A stretch of DNA of 64,000 nt, taken from positions 1 through 64,000 of the forward strand of contig DIFQ01000001.1 of NCBI GenBank assembly GCA_002419215.1, given 5' to 3'. The stretch comes from Syntrophaceae bacterium UBA5744. GTDB taxonomy: Bacteria > Desulfobacterota > Syntrophia > Syntrophales > UBA2192. How positions within the stretch are numbered: position 1 is the first letter of the stretch; the number at the start of each line of letters is the position of its first letter. A model generated the notes under the pieces. That model saw nothing but the letters and a program-made list of their open reading frames with translations, made no database searches and was not told the DNA's origin. Below, in pieces: positions 35,422 to 43,629 of this stretch. The position numbers and the translations under genes were made by a program.

Positions 35422-38400
35422 TCAGTCAAGCTCGATCCTGTAGTAGAGGTTTGCGCCTGTCTGTGCCCCTGCCTTGCTCTCCACTTCCCACCTCCTGGAG
35501 AGAGTGTATCGCAGGGTTACGTAATATTCGTCGCTGAACAGGGAACGGCCATAGCTCACGTACAGCCTGGGTTGCAGATACTTGCCCACCGTAACAATCG
35601 ACTGGGTCGTGCCCCCTGCGGTTTTGGATTTCACGTCCACCGTGTCCGGGCCGAATTGACGTTTCAGCTGGCTCAAGGTCGATTCGGAGCCGCTTCCCGA
35701 CAGAAGAGCCTCTGCAGTCGCCGCAAGCAACGCTGACTTGGATGCATCACCGCTCGCGGGTTGACCCAGCACGATGTAGCTCAGTATATCGGCGTCCGGC
35801 ATGGACGGCTCCGAATAGAGTCTCACAACGGGCGCAAGCGGGGTACCCGTCACGATAACCCCCGCCTTCACTTCCCTGAACGCACCCAGGGTCTGCCCGG
35901 CCCGGTCCGTCCTTTCCTCGACGGTGCGCAGGGCCAGCACATCGAGGTTCGGCTGGTCCGCCGGTCCGCCGTCAAAAACAACACGCCCGCGGGTGATGGC
36001 CAGACGCGCGCCCCGGGTCGTGTACATGCCATCCTTGAGACGGATCTCCCCTTTTGCCTTGACGGCATCAAGAGCCGCGGCAGTGAGCAGCACGTCTCCT
36101 TCCAGTTTCGCATCGACTCCCTCGGCCTTGATGAAGGCACGTTCTCCCAGGATAATCCGGACCTGCGCATCGAGAGGGATGGAATGGTTGCCTTTGGGGG
36201 CGCGGCCCTCACCGACCTTCACCACGTCCTTGCTGGGTCTCGCCACTGCCTTCGTCTCGGTTCCCCTGACGTGCAGCTCCGGTATCGTGATGTTGCCGCG
36301 GACCTGAAGGTTTTTCGGCGAGCCCCTGAAGGTCAGACTCGGGTTTGCCAGCATCTCCATTTCGGGCAGCCGCACGACCTGGAATCTCTCGCCTGAGAGG
36401 TTCATGTCGATGCGATCGATACCCCGGTCCTTGAGCCACACGGTACCGGCCCCCTCGAGCCGCCCGGGGCCGGAGCGCGCCCCAAAGGATATGATGCGCA
36501 CGGTCTGGTCCTCGAATTGAGCGTCCATTGTCACGTCGCTCAGCTGAATCCCCGTGGAGGGCAAATACGCGCCTGCCTGATCGACTCTCAGGGTGCCGTG
36601 AATTTTTGGCGCGCTCCACGTTCCGTCTGCAGAGCAGTTCATGGCGAGCCTTCCCCGGCTTTCCTGGATCAGACCGGGAAAGAGGGCGCTCAAGAGGCCC
36701 CTCTCCCGCAGATCGGCGCGAGCGGCCGCCTGGACAGGTCCTTGCCCCTCTAAAACGACGGGAAAGCTCGCTTCGACGGGAAGGCGAAACTCGGCCTTGA
36801 GAAAACCATGGTTGGCGAGCAGGATATCAAGATCACCGCTCAGCGTCTTTACCCGCCAGGTCCAGCGAAGCTGCGCTTTTTCCGCCTGCGCCGTGACGAT
36901 GCCCTTTTTCTCCTTCAGGGAAAAGGCGCCCTGCGAAAGCCTTACCTCACCGGTTGCGTCCAGGCGCAAACCGGAGAGCAGTCTGCCTGCAGCCGTGCAC
37001 GACATGGTCCCCGTCATCGAAAGAGGTTCAGGGAGCCATGGCTGGATCAGGGCGGCCTCCACACGATCCGCGGAAAAGCGGAACTCGCCCCTGTCCGGGA
37101 GGCCGGGCCGGGCGGGATCCGGCGACGTCAACCGCGCATTGATCCGACCGGCACGGCCGATTACCGCCTGTGCAAGTCCCGTGAGGCCGCTTTCGTTCCA
37201 TTCGAGTTTCCCCGCAGCCTCCTTCACGTCTATGGCATACGATCCTCGGGCAAGGTTTCCTGTAAGCCCCACCTCAGAAGAAACCGTTGTCCTGTTCTTG
37301 TCCCGAAATTCCGCCCGGATATGGCCCTCCGTCTGTCCGCGGACCTGCCACTCCGGCGTGAGGAAGGCGAATCGTGACAGATCCACCCTCTGCCATCTCG
37401 ACAGGAGAGCGCCCCGCACCGGGTCGAGAGACGTGTCCATGGAGAACTCGAGCGTCTCCTCCCGCGTGCTGGTGATCAGAGCCGGGCTGACGCTCACCTT
37501 TCCAGCGGACACCACGAGAGAAGTCGGGGCCTGGAGTCCCCACGAACCCAGGGTGTCGCTTCCTCTCAGGGTCTCCAGGGTTCCCTTCCATACGGCTTTT
37601 GCGTAACTTCCCCGCAGAGCTGCCTCTGCCTTGCCTTCACGCGATTCGAGCAGGACCTGGATCGTGTGAGCGTCGAGCTTACCCGTGCTCTTCACCTGTG
37701 CGGTGCTGATCTGCACGGGCCCATAGGCAACGCCTTTCAGCAAGGCCCTTCCCTCGAGGCCCTGAGGATCCCCCTTTCCCATCTCCGCATCCGCCTCGAC
37801 GGACGTGATCTGCACGCCGGAAACAAGAAGCTTGTTGCCCCGGAGGCTCATTGCGCCTGCGAGTCGCTCCCTTTCCCGTCGGACCCACCCGGACGCGGAG
37901 AGCCGTCCGGCGCTCCCGGGCATGATTGCGGAGAGATCGCTCACCTGCACGCCCCAGTTAACGTGCTCAGCAAGAGCGCCGGCAGCTTTCACCTCAAAAC
38001 CGGCGCCCTTGAGGAGAAGTCTGTTGATACGGAGCATCCCGGCCTGCCAGCGCGCATCGAGGCCGCCGGTGAGAGCGCGATCGCGCAGGCGGCTTTCCAG
38101 GAGCTCGCCCTTGACCCTTGCCTCCAGCGATCCTGCCTTCGGCCAATGGATGGCTCCCTCCACATTCACGTTGATCTTGCCCGTCATCCCCGGCCTGATC
38201 TGTGCGGGATTGAGATCCCTGCCCCGCAGGAACCCCGTGACAGACACGCCTTTGTCCCACGATCCGCTGAGCTTTCCTTCCACCGTGCCCTCGAGAGTTC
38301 TGCCCGTCATGCGTGTCACCTGCACGCCCTCGAGGTTCCCTGCAAATTGCCCGGACAGGAGGGCGGACCTCCAAGCCTGCCCCTCGTTCTGCACGGTGAA

Positions 38401-39375
38401 TTTTCCCCGGTAGTGAGCGGGACCGCCATGGATTTCAAGCGTACCCGTGAGGGACAAGGGGAGAAGCGCCGGAACGGCATCCCCTTCCGCAAATCGGAAC
38501 GAAGCGCTTGTGATCATCTCGGCGGTCGAGACGTTTACCTGGCCCTCGGTGCTCACGAAGGCCCTCCCGCTTCCGTCCTTGAATTGGATGTTCCGGAACA
38601 CGACGGTCTTCCGGGTCAGTCCGATCTCGCCTTCCACCCGGGCCTGCACGTTCGCACCCGACGAAGCATTGAGCACTATTTTTCCTGAAACCTGCTCGGG
38701 ACCCTTCCCGGAGGCGAGATCCGCCGTGAGGGAGAGGGCGTCGCATTCTGCTACAGGCTGATCCAGCCTGACGGAAAGGTTCGCCTGAAGGGAAGGAAAC
38801 AAAAGACCGGCCTCCACGCTGCCTTCTGCCTGCGCGCCGGGCATACGGAGAACAAGGTCTTTCAACGTCAAATGGGACCCGCGGGACCAGATCACCTCGC
38901 CCCGGCCCTCATGGATCGTTACGGGATCCTTCCCGGTTTTATGATAGGAGACATCCTCGATGCTGAATTGATCGATGCTGCCTCTTACCGCAGCGAGCAG
39001 GCGCGGGGCCCGGGGCCACTCGAGATCGTACGGCGGCCCGCTCTCCGGACTGTTGTCGACAATCGAGACACGGCGGACGGCCATCTCGTCCACCGACACG
39101 GACCCTGTTAAAAGAGACAGGGGCTGCAGGCGCATGAGCACTGTGGCGATACGCGCTTCACCGTTTGGCCATGCCACGTGCACGCCCTCGAGGATGAGTT
39201 CATTTGCGAGCTGCCCCGCGATACGCTCCGCCTCAACCGTGACCGGCATCCAGCGCAAAAGGGTCGTCACGACGATGCGTGACCCGGACGGGGTGCAAAC
39301 GAGCCACGCGATCGCGACGATTGCCGCGACAAGGAGGGACAAGACGGAGCACCCGATGATTGCGCGCTTCTTCAA
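35422..39375 (-). CDS. tamB: Translocation and assembly module protein TamB (AsmA-like, DUF490)
   Basis: The 1317-residue protein has one N-terminal membrane anchor (AIIGCSVLSLLVAAIVAIAW) and a very long periplasmic beta-rich domain that forms a lipid-conducting groove in known TamB proteins. The C-terminal DUF490/TamB signature is present (PEMEMLANPSLTFRGSPKNL, LYSEPSMPDADILSYIVLGQ, and ETQTG-like end VSYGRSLFSDEYYVTLRYTL). The gene overlaps tamA by 4 bases, so TamA and TamB are made together. Its role is phospholipid transport and outer membrane biogenesis. Confidence 0.92.
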   Translation of the reverse strand: MKKRAIIGCSVLSLLVAAIVAIAWLVCTPSGSRIVVTTLLRWMPVTVEAERIAGQLANELILEGVHVAWPNGEARIATVLMRLQPLSLLTGSVSVDEMAVRRVSIVDNSPESGPPYDLEWPRAPRLLAAVRGSIDQFSIEDVSYHKTGKDPVTIHEGRGEVIWSRGSHLTLKDLVLRMPGAQAEGSVEAGLLFPSLQANLSVRLDQPVAECDALSLTADLASGKGPEQVSGKIVLNASSGANVQARVEGEIGLTRKTVVFRNIQFKDGSGRAFVSTEGQVNVSTAEMITSASFRFAEGDAVPALLPLSLTGTLEIHGGPAHYRGKFTVQNEGQAWRSALLSGQFAGNLEGVQVTRMTGRTLEGTVEGKLSGSWDKGVSVTGFLRGRDLNPAQIRPGMTGKINVNVEGAIHWPKAGSLEARVKGELLESRLRDRALTGGLDARWQAGMLRINRLLLKGAGFEVKAAGALAEHVNWGVQVSDLSAIMPGSAGRLSASGWVRRERERLAGAMSLRGNKLLVSGVQITSVEADAEMGKGDPQGLEGRALLKGVAYGPVQISTAQVKSTGKLDAHTIQVLLESREGKAEAALRGSYAKAVWKGTLETLRGSDTLGSWGLQAPTSLVVSAGKVSVSPALITSTREETLEFSMDTSLDPVRGALLSRWQRVDLSRFAFLTPEWQVRGQTEGHIRAEFRDKNRTTVSSEVGLTGNLARGSYAIDVKEAAGKLEWNESGLTGLAQAVIGRAGRINARLTSPDPARPGLPDRGEFRFSADRVEAALIQPWLPEPLSMTGTMSCTAAGRLLSGLRLDATGEVRLSQGAFSLKEKKGIVTAQAEKAQLRWTWRVKTLSGDLDILLANHGFLKAEFRLPVEASFPVVLEGQGPVQAAARADLRERGLLSALFPGLIQESRGRLAMNCSADGTWSAPKIHGTLRVDQAGAYLPSTGIQLSDVTMDAQFEDQTVRIISFGARSGPGRLEGAGTVWLKDRGIDRIDMNLSGERFQVVRLPEMEMLANPSLTFRGSPKNLQVRGNITIPELHVRGTETKAVARPSKDVVKVGEGRAPKGNHSIPLDAQVRIILGERAFIKAEGVDAKLEGDVLLTAAALDAVKAKGEIRLKDGMYTTRGARLAITRGRVVFDGGPADQPNLDVLALRTVEERTDRAGQTLGAFREVKAGVIVTGTPLAPVVRLYSEPSMPDADILSYIVLGQPASGDASKSALLAATAEALLSGSGSESTLSQLKRQFGPDTVDVKSKTAGGTTQSIVTVGKYLQPRLYVSYGRSLFSDEYYVTLRYTLSRRWEVESKAGAQTGANLYYRIELD

Positions 39376-41189
39376 AACTGCATCCCCACGGTAAAATGAA
39401 ACCTGTATTCCGCATCGGACACCCCGACCTGGCGGGCGATGTCCAGGCGAATCGGTCCCACCGGCGTGTAGTACCGGATGCCCACGCCTGCACCCTGGGC
39501 AAGCGTCAGACTGTCGAGGTCGTCAAAGGTATTGCCCGTGTCATAAAATACGGCTGCACCCCAGTTCTGGCCGATGGCCCCTTCCAGTTCAACACTCCCG
39601 ACCAGCAGGTGCTTTCCTCCTACGACGTCGCCCTGGGCATTTTTTGGCCCCAACGACTGGTAGGCATATCCCCTGACACTGTTGTCGCCGCCCGTGAAAA
39701 ACCGAAACGAAACCGGGACGTCCAGGATGCTGCCATTCATGGATGTCGCTCCCGCCTGCCCTCTCATCTTGAGGGAAAACCTGCCGGCAAGGGGCAACAG
39801 AGCATCTCCGTACCCGAGGAACTGGGCAAAACCCACGTCGGAGCCGAAAGATTGTGTGGTGCCCCGCGCTTCGAGCTTGTAGTGAAACCCCCTGGTCGGT
39901 CGAATCAGATTTTCGTAGCCCCTGTGTGAAAATCTTATGCCCGGAATCAGGACAAACGTGTTGGTCGTGTCGCCCGCTGCCGTCGAATCCTCCTTTTGGA
40001 GCTGGAGATAAATCGAACCGAGCCGATCCCTGCCGAAGCCCATTGTCCTCTCGATGTCTGCTGAAAACGATTTTGTGGTGTAGCTCACCGTATCTTCGCG
40101 CTGGGCGCCCACGCGGGTACTGGTGAAGCTCCTGAAATCGGTGCTGCCCGGAAATAGATAGCGCAATGCCAGCCCTTGAAGGCGCTGGCTCAGATTCAGT
40201 TCGCTGACGAGCCTCTGCGCGCTGTCAGCCACATTCAGATCCTCGTAGCGCACGGAAAACCCCGGTCCATAGTCCGTGGTGAAACCCGCTCCCACTCTCA
40301 CGATTTTCTGGGGCGACGGGGCAAGTTCCACGTTGATCGGCACCGAATGGCCCGTGGCTCCCGCCTTGTCGGGCTGTATGACGACCGACTGAAAACGTTC
40401 CGCCGTGGCGAAATTGAGCTGTGTCTGCACAATCTTCTCGTAGGAAAAGGGCTGGCCGGGCTTGAAATCGAGAAAAGTCTGAAGGAACGGTCTCGGATAA
40501 CGGGGAGCGCCGCGAAATGTAGCCTCTCCGAAGCGATATTGCTCGCCGGTCTCGAGCACGAGGTCTATTTCGGCCTTCGACTCCTCAACATTCAAGCGAA
40601 TGGTGTGTACCGAAAAGTGCGCATCCAGGTAACCCTGCTCCATGGCCTTCGACAGGAGATCTCCCTTGGACTTCTCATAGACATCGTGGCGCAGGACATC
40701 GCCGGCGTGCAGGGGAAAATCCGCCGCCCTTTCCGCCAGCGCCTTCTCGGAGGCCCCGCGACCCTGCACCTGCACCTGCACTTTTGTGAGGCGCACCGGC
40801 TCACCTGCATCCACGCGAACCCCCAACCGGTATGCCCCTTCCTCAGGCGTATCCAGGCTGACGTCGATCGTGGGCTTGTAATACCCGAAGGCCTCCAGGG
40901 CCTCTCTCACCCTTCCCGGCGCCTGGCTTTCAAAACGCTCCAGCCACAACCTGTCGACTTTGCCGTCCCGAATGAGGCTGGGCGGAACGGCCAGGGCAGC
41001 CTCGACATTGGCCAGCTCTTTTCCCGAGAGTCCCTCAACGACGACCCGTATGGTCTCGGATGCCGCAACAGCCGTTGCGGGCAGGATGAGAAAGCAGACC
41101 GCAAGAAATAAAACGAGGCTCGACCGGATTTCCGGTCTGCACCAGGGGGTTGGATGAAATCCGTTGGAGTTTACCAAATATGAAGGCAT
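39372..41189 (-). CDS. tamA: TamA, Omp85-family outer membrane assembly protein
   Basis: The 605-residue protein has a signal peptide (LVLFLAVCFLILPATAVAA), three N-terminal POTRA domains (about residues 47-300) and a C-terminal 16-strand Omp85 barrel. The barrel contains the lock motif VRGYAYQSLGP and ends in aromatic-terminated VTVGMQF-like HFTVGMQF. It acts with TamB at the outer membrane. The first Met (41189) lies before a somewhat long n-region, so the true start could be slightly internal. No strong promoter was identified. Confidence 0.9.
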   Translation of the reverse strand: MPSYLVNSNGFHPTPWCRPEIRSSLVLFLAVCFLILPATAVAASETIRVVVEGLSGKELANVEAALAVPPSLIRDGKVDRLWLERFESQAPGRVREALEAFGYYKPTIDVSLDTPEEGAYRLGVRVDAGEPVRLTKVQVQVQGRGASEKALAERAADFPLHAGDVLRHDVYEKSKGDLLSKAMEQGYLDAHFSVHTIRLNVEESKAEIDLVLETGEQYRFGEATFRGAPRYPRPFLQTFLDFKPGQPFSYEKIVQTQLNFATAERFQSVVIQPDKAGATGHSVPINVELAPSPQKIVRVGAGFTTDYGPGFSVRYEDLNVADSAQRLVSELNLSQRLQGLALRYLFPGSTDFRSFTSTRVGAQREDTVSYTTKSFSADIERTMGFGRDRLGSIYLQLQKEDSTAAGDTTNTFVLIPGIRFSHRGYENLIRPTRGFHYKLEARGTTQSFGSDVGFAQFLGYGDALLPLAGRFSLKMRGQAGATSMNGSILDVPVSFRFFTGGDNSVRGYAYQSLGPKNAQGDVVGGKHLLVGSVELEGAIGQNWGAAVFYDTGNTFDDLDSLTLAQGAGVGIRYYTPVGPIRLDIARQVGVSDAEYRFHFTVGMQF

Positions 41190-41441
41190 GGATTACCCAA
41201 AAAGGCGCAGGGGCGTTCTCGGGATCTTTCTTTCCGGGGCGCATCAGGCAATGGATGCAGAGTTCCCGCTATGACAGAAAACCGGCAGTTGGAGCCGTAA
41301 CGGAAGGCGATGGCGATCAATCATCCGCTCCTTCGAGGGCCGAGACCGTTGAACCAATGCTGTGTGTGCAGCTTTAGCAAAGCGGCAAAGAAAGATCAAG
41401 GCGAGAAGGTTGTGGGCACCTCCGGCTTTCCATGAACCCCC

Positions 41442-41469
41442 TTGACAGGCGTGTATATTATCAAAATAG
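41442..41469 (+). promoter_or_regulatory. Conserved upstream block of small-ORF cassette A
   Basis: TTGACA followed by GGCGTGTATATTATCAAAATAG; identical at 26 of 28 positions to the block at 41722-41749, exactly 280 bases further on. It is probably a promoter, although the -10 is not standard. Confidence 0.55.
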
Positions 41470-41496
41470 GAAAGGCTATGATAGGAGGTGTTCGTC

Positions 41497-41649
41497 ATGA
41501 AAACAAGAAAGGAACGAAAAACCCTGAAGAGGGAAAGGTCACAAGTAAAGCGCGGCCTGATGAAGAAGCGGTCTCTCCAAGAGACTGAGCGAGACAGGGG
41601 TGGACGTTTCTTCACGATTGAGGGGCTGTGCTTTGAGTTTGGCGTATGA
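41497..41649 (+). CDS. Small basic protein, cassette A
   Basis: A 50-codon ORF starts ATG with AGGAGGTG 6 bases upstream. The protein begins MKTRKERKTLKRERSQVKRG and ends LCFEFGV. It is very rich in Lys and Arg, has one Cys and no membrane segment, and was not recognised. It sits in a cassette whose upstream block, ribosome site and terminator match those of the next cassette, which argues that the ORF is expressed. Confidence 0.55.
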   Translation: MKTRKERKTLKRERSQVKRGLMKKRSLQETERDRGGRFFTIEGLCFEFGV

Positions 41650-41681
41650 GTTGGACAAAAAAACAGAATAGCGGATTCGAC

Positions 41682-41713
41682 GGGGCGGAGCCAACCGACT
41701 CCACCCTTGTTTT
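41682..41713 (+). terminator. Terminator-like hairpin of cassette A
   Basis: GGGGCGGAG pairs imperfectly with CTCCACCC, followed by TTGTTTT. The matching position in cassette B has a better stem. Confidence 0.5.
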
Positions 41714-41721
41714 CATCCCTG

Positions 41722-41749
41722 TTGACAGGCATGTATATGATCAAAATAG
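41722..41749 (+). promoter_or_regulatory. Conserved upstream block of small-ORF cassette B
   Basis: Same 28-base block as cassette A, beginning with a perfect TTGACA, 46 bases before the ATG at 41768. Confidence 0.55.
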
Positions 41750-41767
41750 AGCAGGAGGTGTCTGATC

Positions 41768-41938
41768 ATGAAACTTTGGGAAACCTACTTCAGGTTATGG
41801 GACAGGTTAAGTGATATCTTGACTGAAAGAGAAAAACAATCGGAGACTAAGGAGAGGTTGATCCGGGAGGAGGAACGTGAAAGCAGTTACTACGGCTACC
41901 TCTGCGACGAGGGGACGTGCATCGAGAGCGGCGTCTGA
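41768..41938 (+). CDS. Small acidic protein, cassette B
   Basis: A 56-codon ORF with AGGAGGTG upstream encodes MKLWETYFRLWDRLSDILTE at the N-terminus, a charged helix-like middle and the C-terminal YLCDEGTCIESGV with two Cys. It was not recognised. It differs in sequence from cassette A, but both end in GV followed by TGAGTTGGA in the DNA, and their flanks match closely. Confidence 0.55.
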   Translation: MKLWETYFRLWDRLSDILTEREKQSETKERLIREEERESSYYGYLCDEGTCIESGV

Positions 41939-41967
41939 GTTGGAAAAATTGAATAGCGGATTACACG

Positions 41968-41998
41968 AGGCGGAGTCCATTGGCCCCGCCTTTGTTTT
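41968..41998 (+). terminator. Intrinsic terminator of cassette B
   Basis: AGGCGG (41968-41973) pairs with CCGCCT (41986-41991), followed by TTGTTTTG. Matches the position of the cassette A terminator. Confidence 0.6.
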
Positions 41999-42006
41999 GT
42001 TTCCCC

Positions 42007-42028
42007 GGAGCGTTCCGGGCTCCTTTTT
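42007..42028 (+). terminator. Second intrinsic terminator after cassette B
   Basis: GGAGC (42007-42011) and GCTCC (42019-42023) with a 7-base loop, then five T. Confidence 0.6.
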
Positions 42029-42077
42029 GCCCGAAGGTTGCAAATCGTTGGCACACAACAATCCACAACCATCACAT

Positions 42078-42115
42078 AAAAACAAAAATGGGCTACGGGA
42101 AGCACGTAACCCATT
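42078..42115 (-). terminator. Terminator of the tRNA-Pro transcript
   Basis: On the minus strand AATGGGTTACG pairs with CGTAGCCCATT (one G-U), followed by TTTTGTTTTT. It lies 9 bases past the encoded CCA of tRNA-Pro. Confidence 0.88.
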
Positions 42116-42123
42116 GTATTTAT

Positions 42124-42200
42124 TGGTCGGGGCGGCAGGATTTGAACCTGCGACATCATGCTCCCAAAGCATGCGCGCTACCGGACTGCGCCACGCCCCG
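42124..42200 (-). tRNA. tRNA-Pro (anticodon UGG)
   Basis: The 77-base minus-strand sequence folds as a cloverleaf with acceptor stem CGGGGCG / CGCCCCG, discriminator A and encoded CCA. The anticodon stem is GCATGC / GCATG with loop TTTGGGA (anticodon TGG). The T arm is GCAGGTTCAAATCCTGC. The D arm begins GGCGCAG. A terminator follows immediately. Confidence 0.97.
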
Positions 42201-42211
42201 TTTAAAAACAT

Positions 42212-42309
42212 GGAAGCTAGGAGGTTAGGAGGATCGGAAGATCGGATGAAGAGAGACTTCCTTTCTCTTTATCTGCTCTTCCTAACTTCCGCTCTTCCTA
42301 ACTTCTCTC
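42212..42309. repeat. Octamer inverted-repeat element, copy 2
   Basis: Left arm units GGAAGCTA, GGAGGTTA, GGAGGATC, GGAAGATC, GGATGAAG. Right arm units CTCTTCCT, AACTTCCG, CTCTTCCT, AACTTCTC. It lies between rdgB and tRNA-Pro. The right arm contains the rdgB stop codon (TAG at 42300-42298), so the repeat reaches into the gene. Confidence 0.8.
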
Positions 42310-42897
42310 TTGTAAAAGCCACTCCCTGAACTTCGCAAAGGCCCGGCCCCGGTGGCTGATTCGGTTCTTGATCTCGGGCGGGAGCTCCGCTGCGGTGAGG
42401 CCCTGCTCCGGATCGAGAAAGAGCGGGTCATAGCCGAAACCCAGGGTCCCCCTCGGCTCGAAGAGGATCTCACCCCGCCATTTGCCCTCGAAGGACTCGC
42501 TGCAGCCGTCGGGCCGGCAGAGCACGAGGGCACACTGGAAAGCGGCCCCCCGCTTCTCTCTCGGGATCCCTTCCAGGTTCCGCAGAAGCAACCGGTTGTT
42601 GGACTCGTCGGTCGCCGTTGGCCCCGAATACCTGGCCGAGTGAATCCCGGGCTCTCCCCCGAGCACATCCACCTCGAGCCCCGAATCATCGGCCAGCACC
42701 GTCTCCGAGGTGTGACGGGATACCTCCCGTGCCTTTTTCAGGGCATTCTCGTAAAAGGTCAGGCCGTCTTCCGCAACTTCGGGGACATCGGGAAAGGACT
42801 GAAGGGAAAGCACCTCGATGTCGAGGTCCCGGAGCATGTCGCGCAGCTCCCGTACCTTCCCCGCGTTTCTCGTGGCCAGTACAATACGACGAATCAG
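42298..42897 (-). CDS. rdgB: XTP/dITP pyrophosphatase (HAM1/RdgB)
   Basis: The enzyme hydrolyses non-canonical purine triphosphates (XTP, dITP) to prevent their incorporation. The essential N-terminal substrate motif LATRNAGKVREL lies upstream of the first ATG (42837), so the true start must be non-canonical: CTG at 42897 or ATT at 42894, overlapping the rph stop, with GGGGAAA upstream. This gives about 199 residues, the normal family length. Other motifs are VLADDSGLEVDVLGGEPGI, SARYSG, GFGYDPLF and SHRGRAFAKF. It is cotranscribed with rph and the amidase. Its stop codon falls in repeat copy 2. Confidence 0.9.
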   Translation of the reverse strand: MIRRIVLATRNAGKVRELRDMLRDLDIEVLSLQSFPDVPEVAEDGLTFYENALKKAREVSRHTSETVLADDSGLEVDVLGGEPGIHSARYSGPTATDESNNRLLLRNLEGIPREKRGAAFQCALVLCRPDGCSESFEGKWRGEILFEPRGTLGFGYDPLFLDPEQGLTAAELPPEIKNRISHRGRAFAKFREWLLQERS

Positions 42898-43616
42898 AGT
42901 GTTTCCCCGAGCACTTCGACTTGTTTTTGCGTGAGCATCCCGATCCCGCTTACGGCAAGATCGGTAAGCCCGTTGAGAAGATCCCGCGAGAAGGGCGCGG
43001 CCTCTGCCGTTCCCTGCACCTCGATGAAGAGCCCCCCGCGGGTCATCACGACATTCATGTCCACTTCCGCACTGGAATCCTCCTCGTACTGAAGGTCGAG
43101 AAGCATCCGGCCGTCCACGATACCGACGCTGACGGCAGACACAAAGTCCCTCACGGGCATCGAGTCGACGAGTCCTTCCTCGCGCAGTCTCCGCAAGGCA
43201 ACGACGAGCGCCACGAAGGCCCCCGTGATCGAGGCGGTCCGGGTTCCGCCGTCCGCCTGGATGACGTCGCAGTCGATATGGATCGTCCTCTCCCCGTAGG
43301 CCGTCAGGTCGGTCACGGCCCGTAGCGACCGGCCGATCAGGCGCTGGATTTCATGGGTCCTGCCGCCGACCTTCCCGCGCGAGCTCTCGCGGGCACTTCT
43401 CTCGTGAGTCGATGCCGGAATCATGGCGTACTCCGCCGTGAGCCAGCCCCTGCCCGTGTTTTTCAAAAAAGGGGGGACGCCTTCCTCGACCGACGCCGAG
43501 CAGATCACCTTCGTGTCTCCCATCTCGATGAGGACGGACCCCTTGGGGTGTCGAAGGTAATCCCGCGTGATGATGACGGGCCGGATTTCGTTTGCGCTTC
43601 TGCCGTCTTTTCGCAT
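42894..43616 (-). CDS. rph: Ribonuclease PH
   Basis: The protein of about 240 residues is a phosphorolytic 3'-5' exonuclease that trims tRNA 3' ends. It has MRKDGRSANEIRPV, the SVLIEMGDTKVICSASVEE segment, GRGWLTAEYAMIP, RIGRSLRAVTDL-like IGRSLRAVTD and DCDVIQADGGTRTASI. The ATG at 43616 matches the family start; the frame is open 13 codons upstream through the amidase stop. It starts 13 bases after the amidase stop and overlaps the rdgB start region. Confidence 0.95.
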   Translation of the reverse strand: MRKDGRSANEIRPVIITRDYLRHPKGSVLIEMGDTKVICSASVEEGVPPFLKNTGRGWLTAEYAMIPASTHERSARESSRGKVGGRTHEIQRLIGRSLRAVTDLTAYGERTIHIDCDVIQADGGTRTASITGAFVALVVALRRLREEGLVDSMPVRDFVSAVSVGIVDGRMLLDLQYEEDSSAEVDMNVVMTRGGLFIEVQGTAEAAPFSRDLLNGLTDLAVSGIGMLTQKQVEVLGETL

Positions 43617-43629
43617 CGTTCTCGGCCGC

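Noticed and set aside
42298..42837. rdgB starting at the first ATG (42837)
   Set aside because: That start would delete the essential TRNAGK substrate motif, which is intact upstream in frame.
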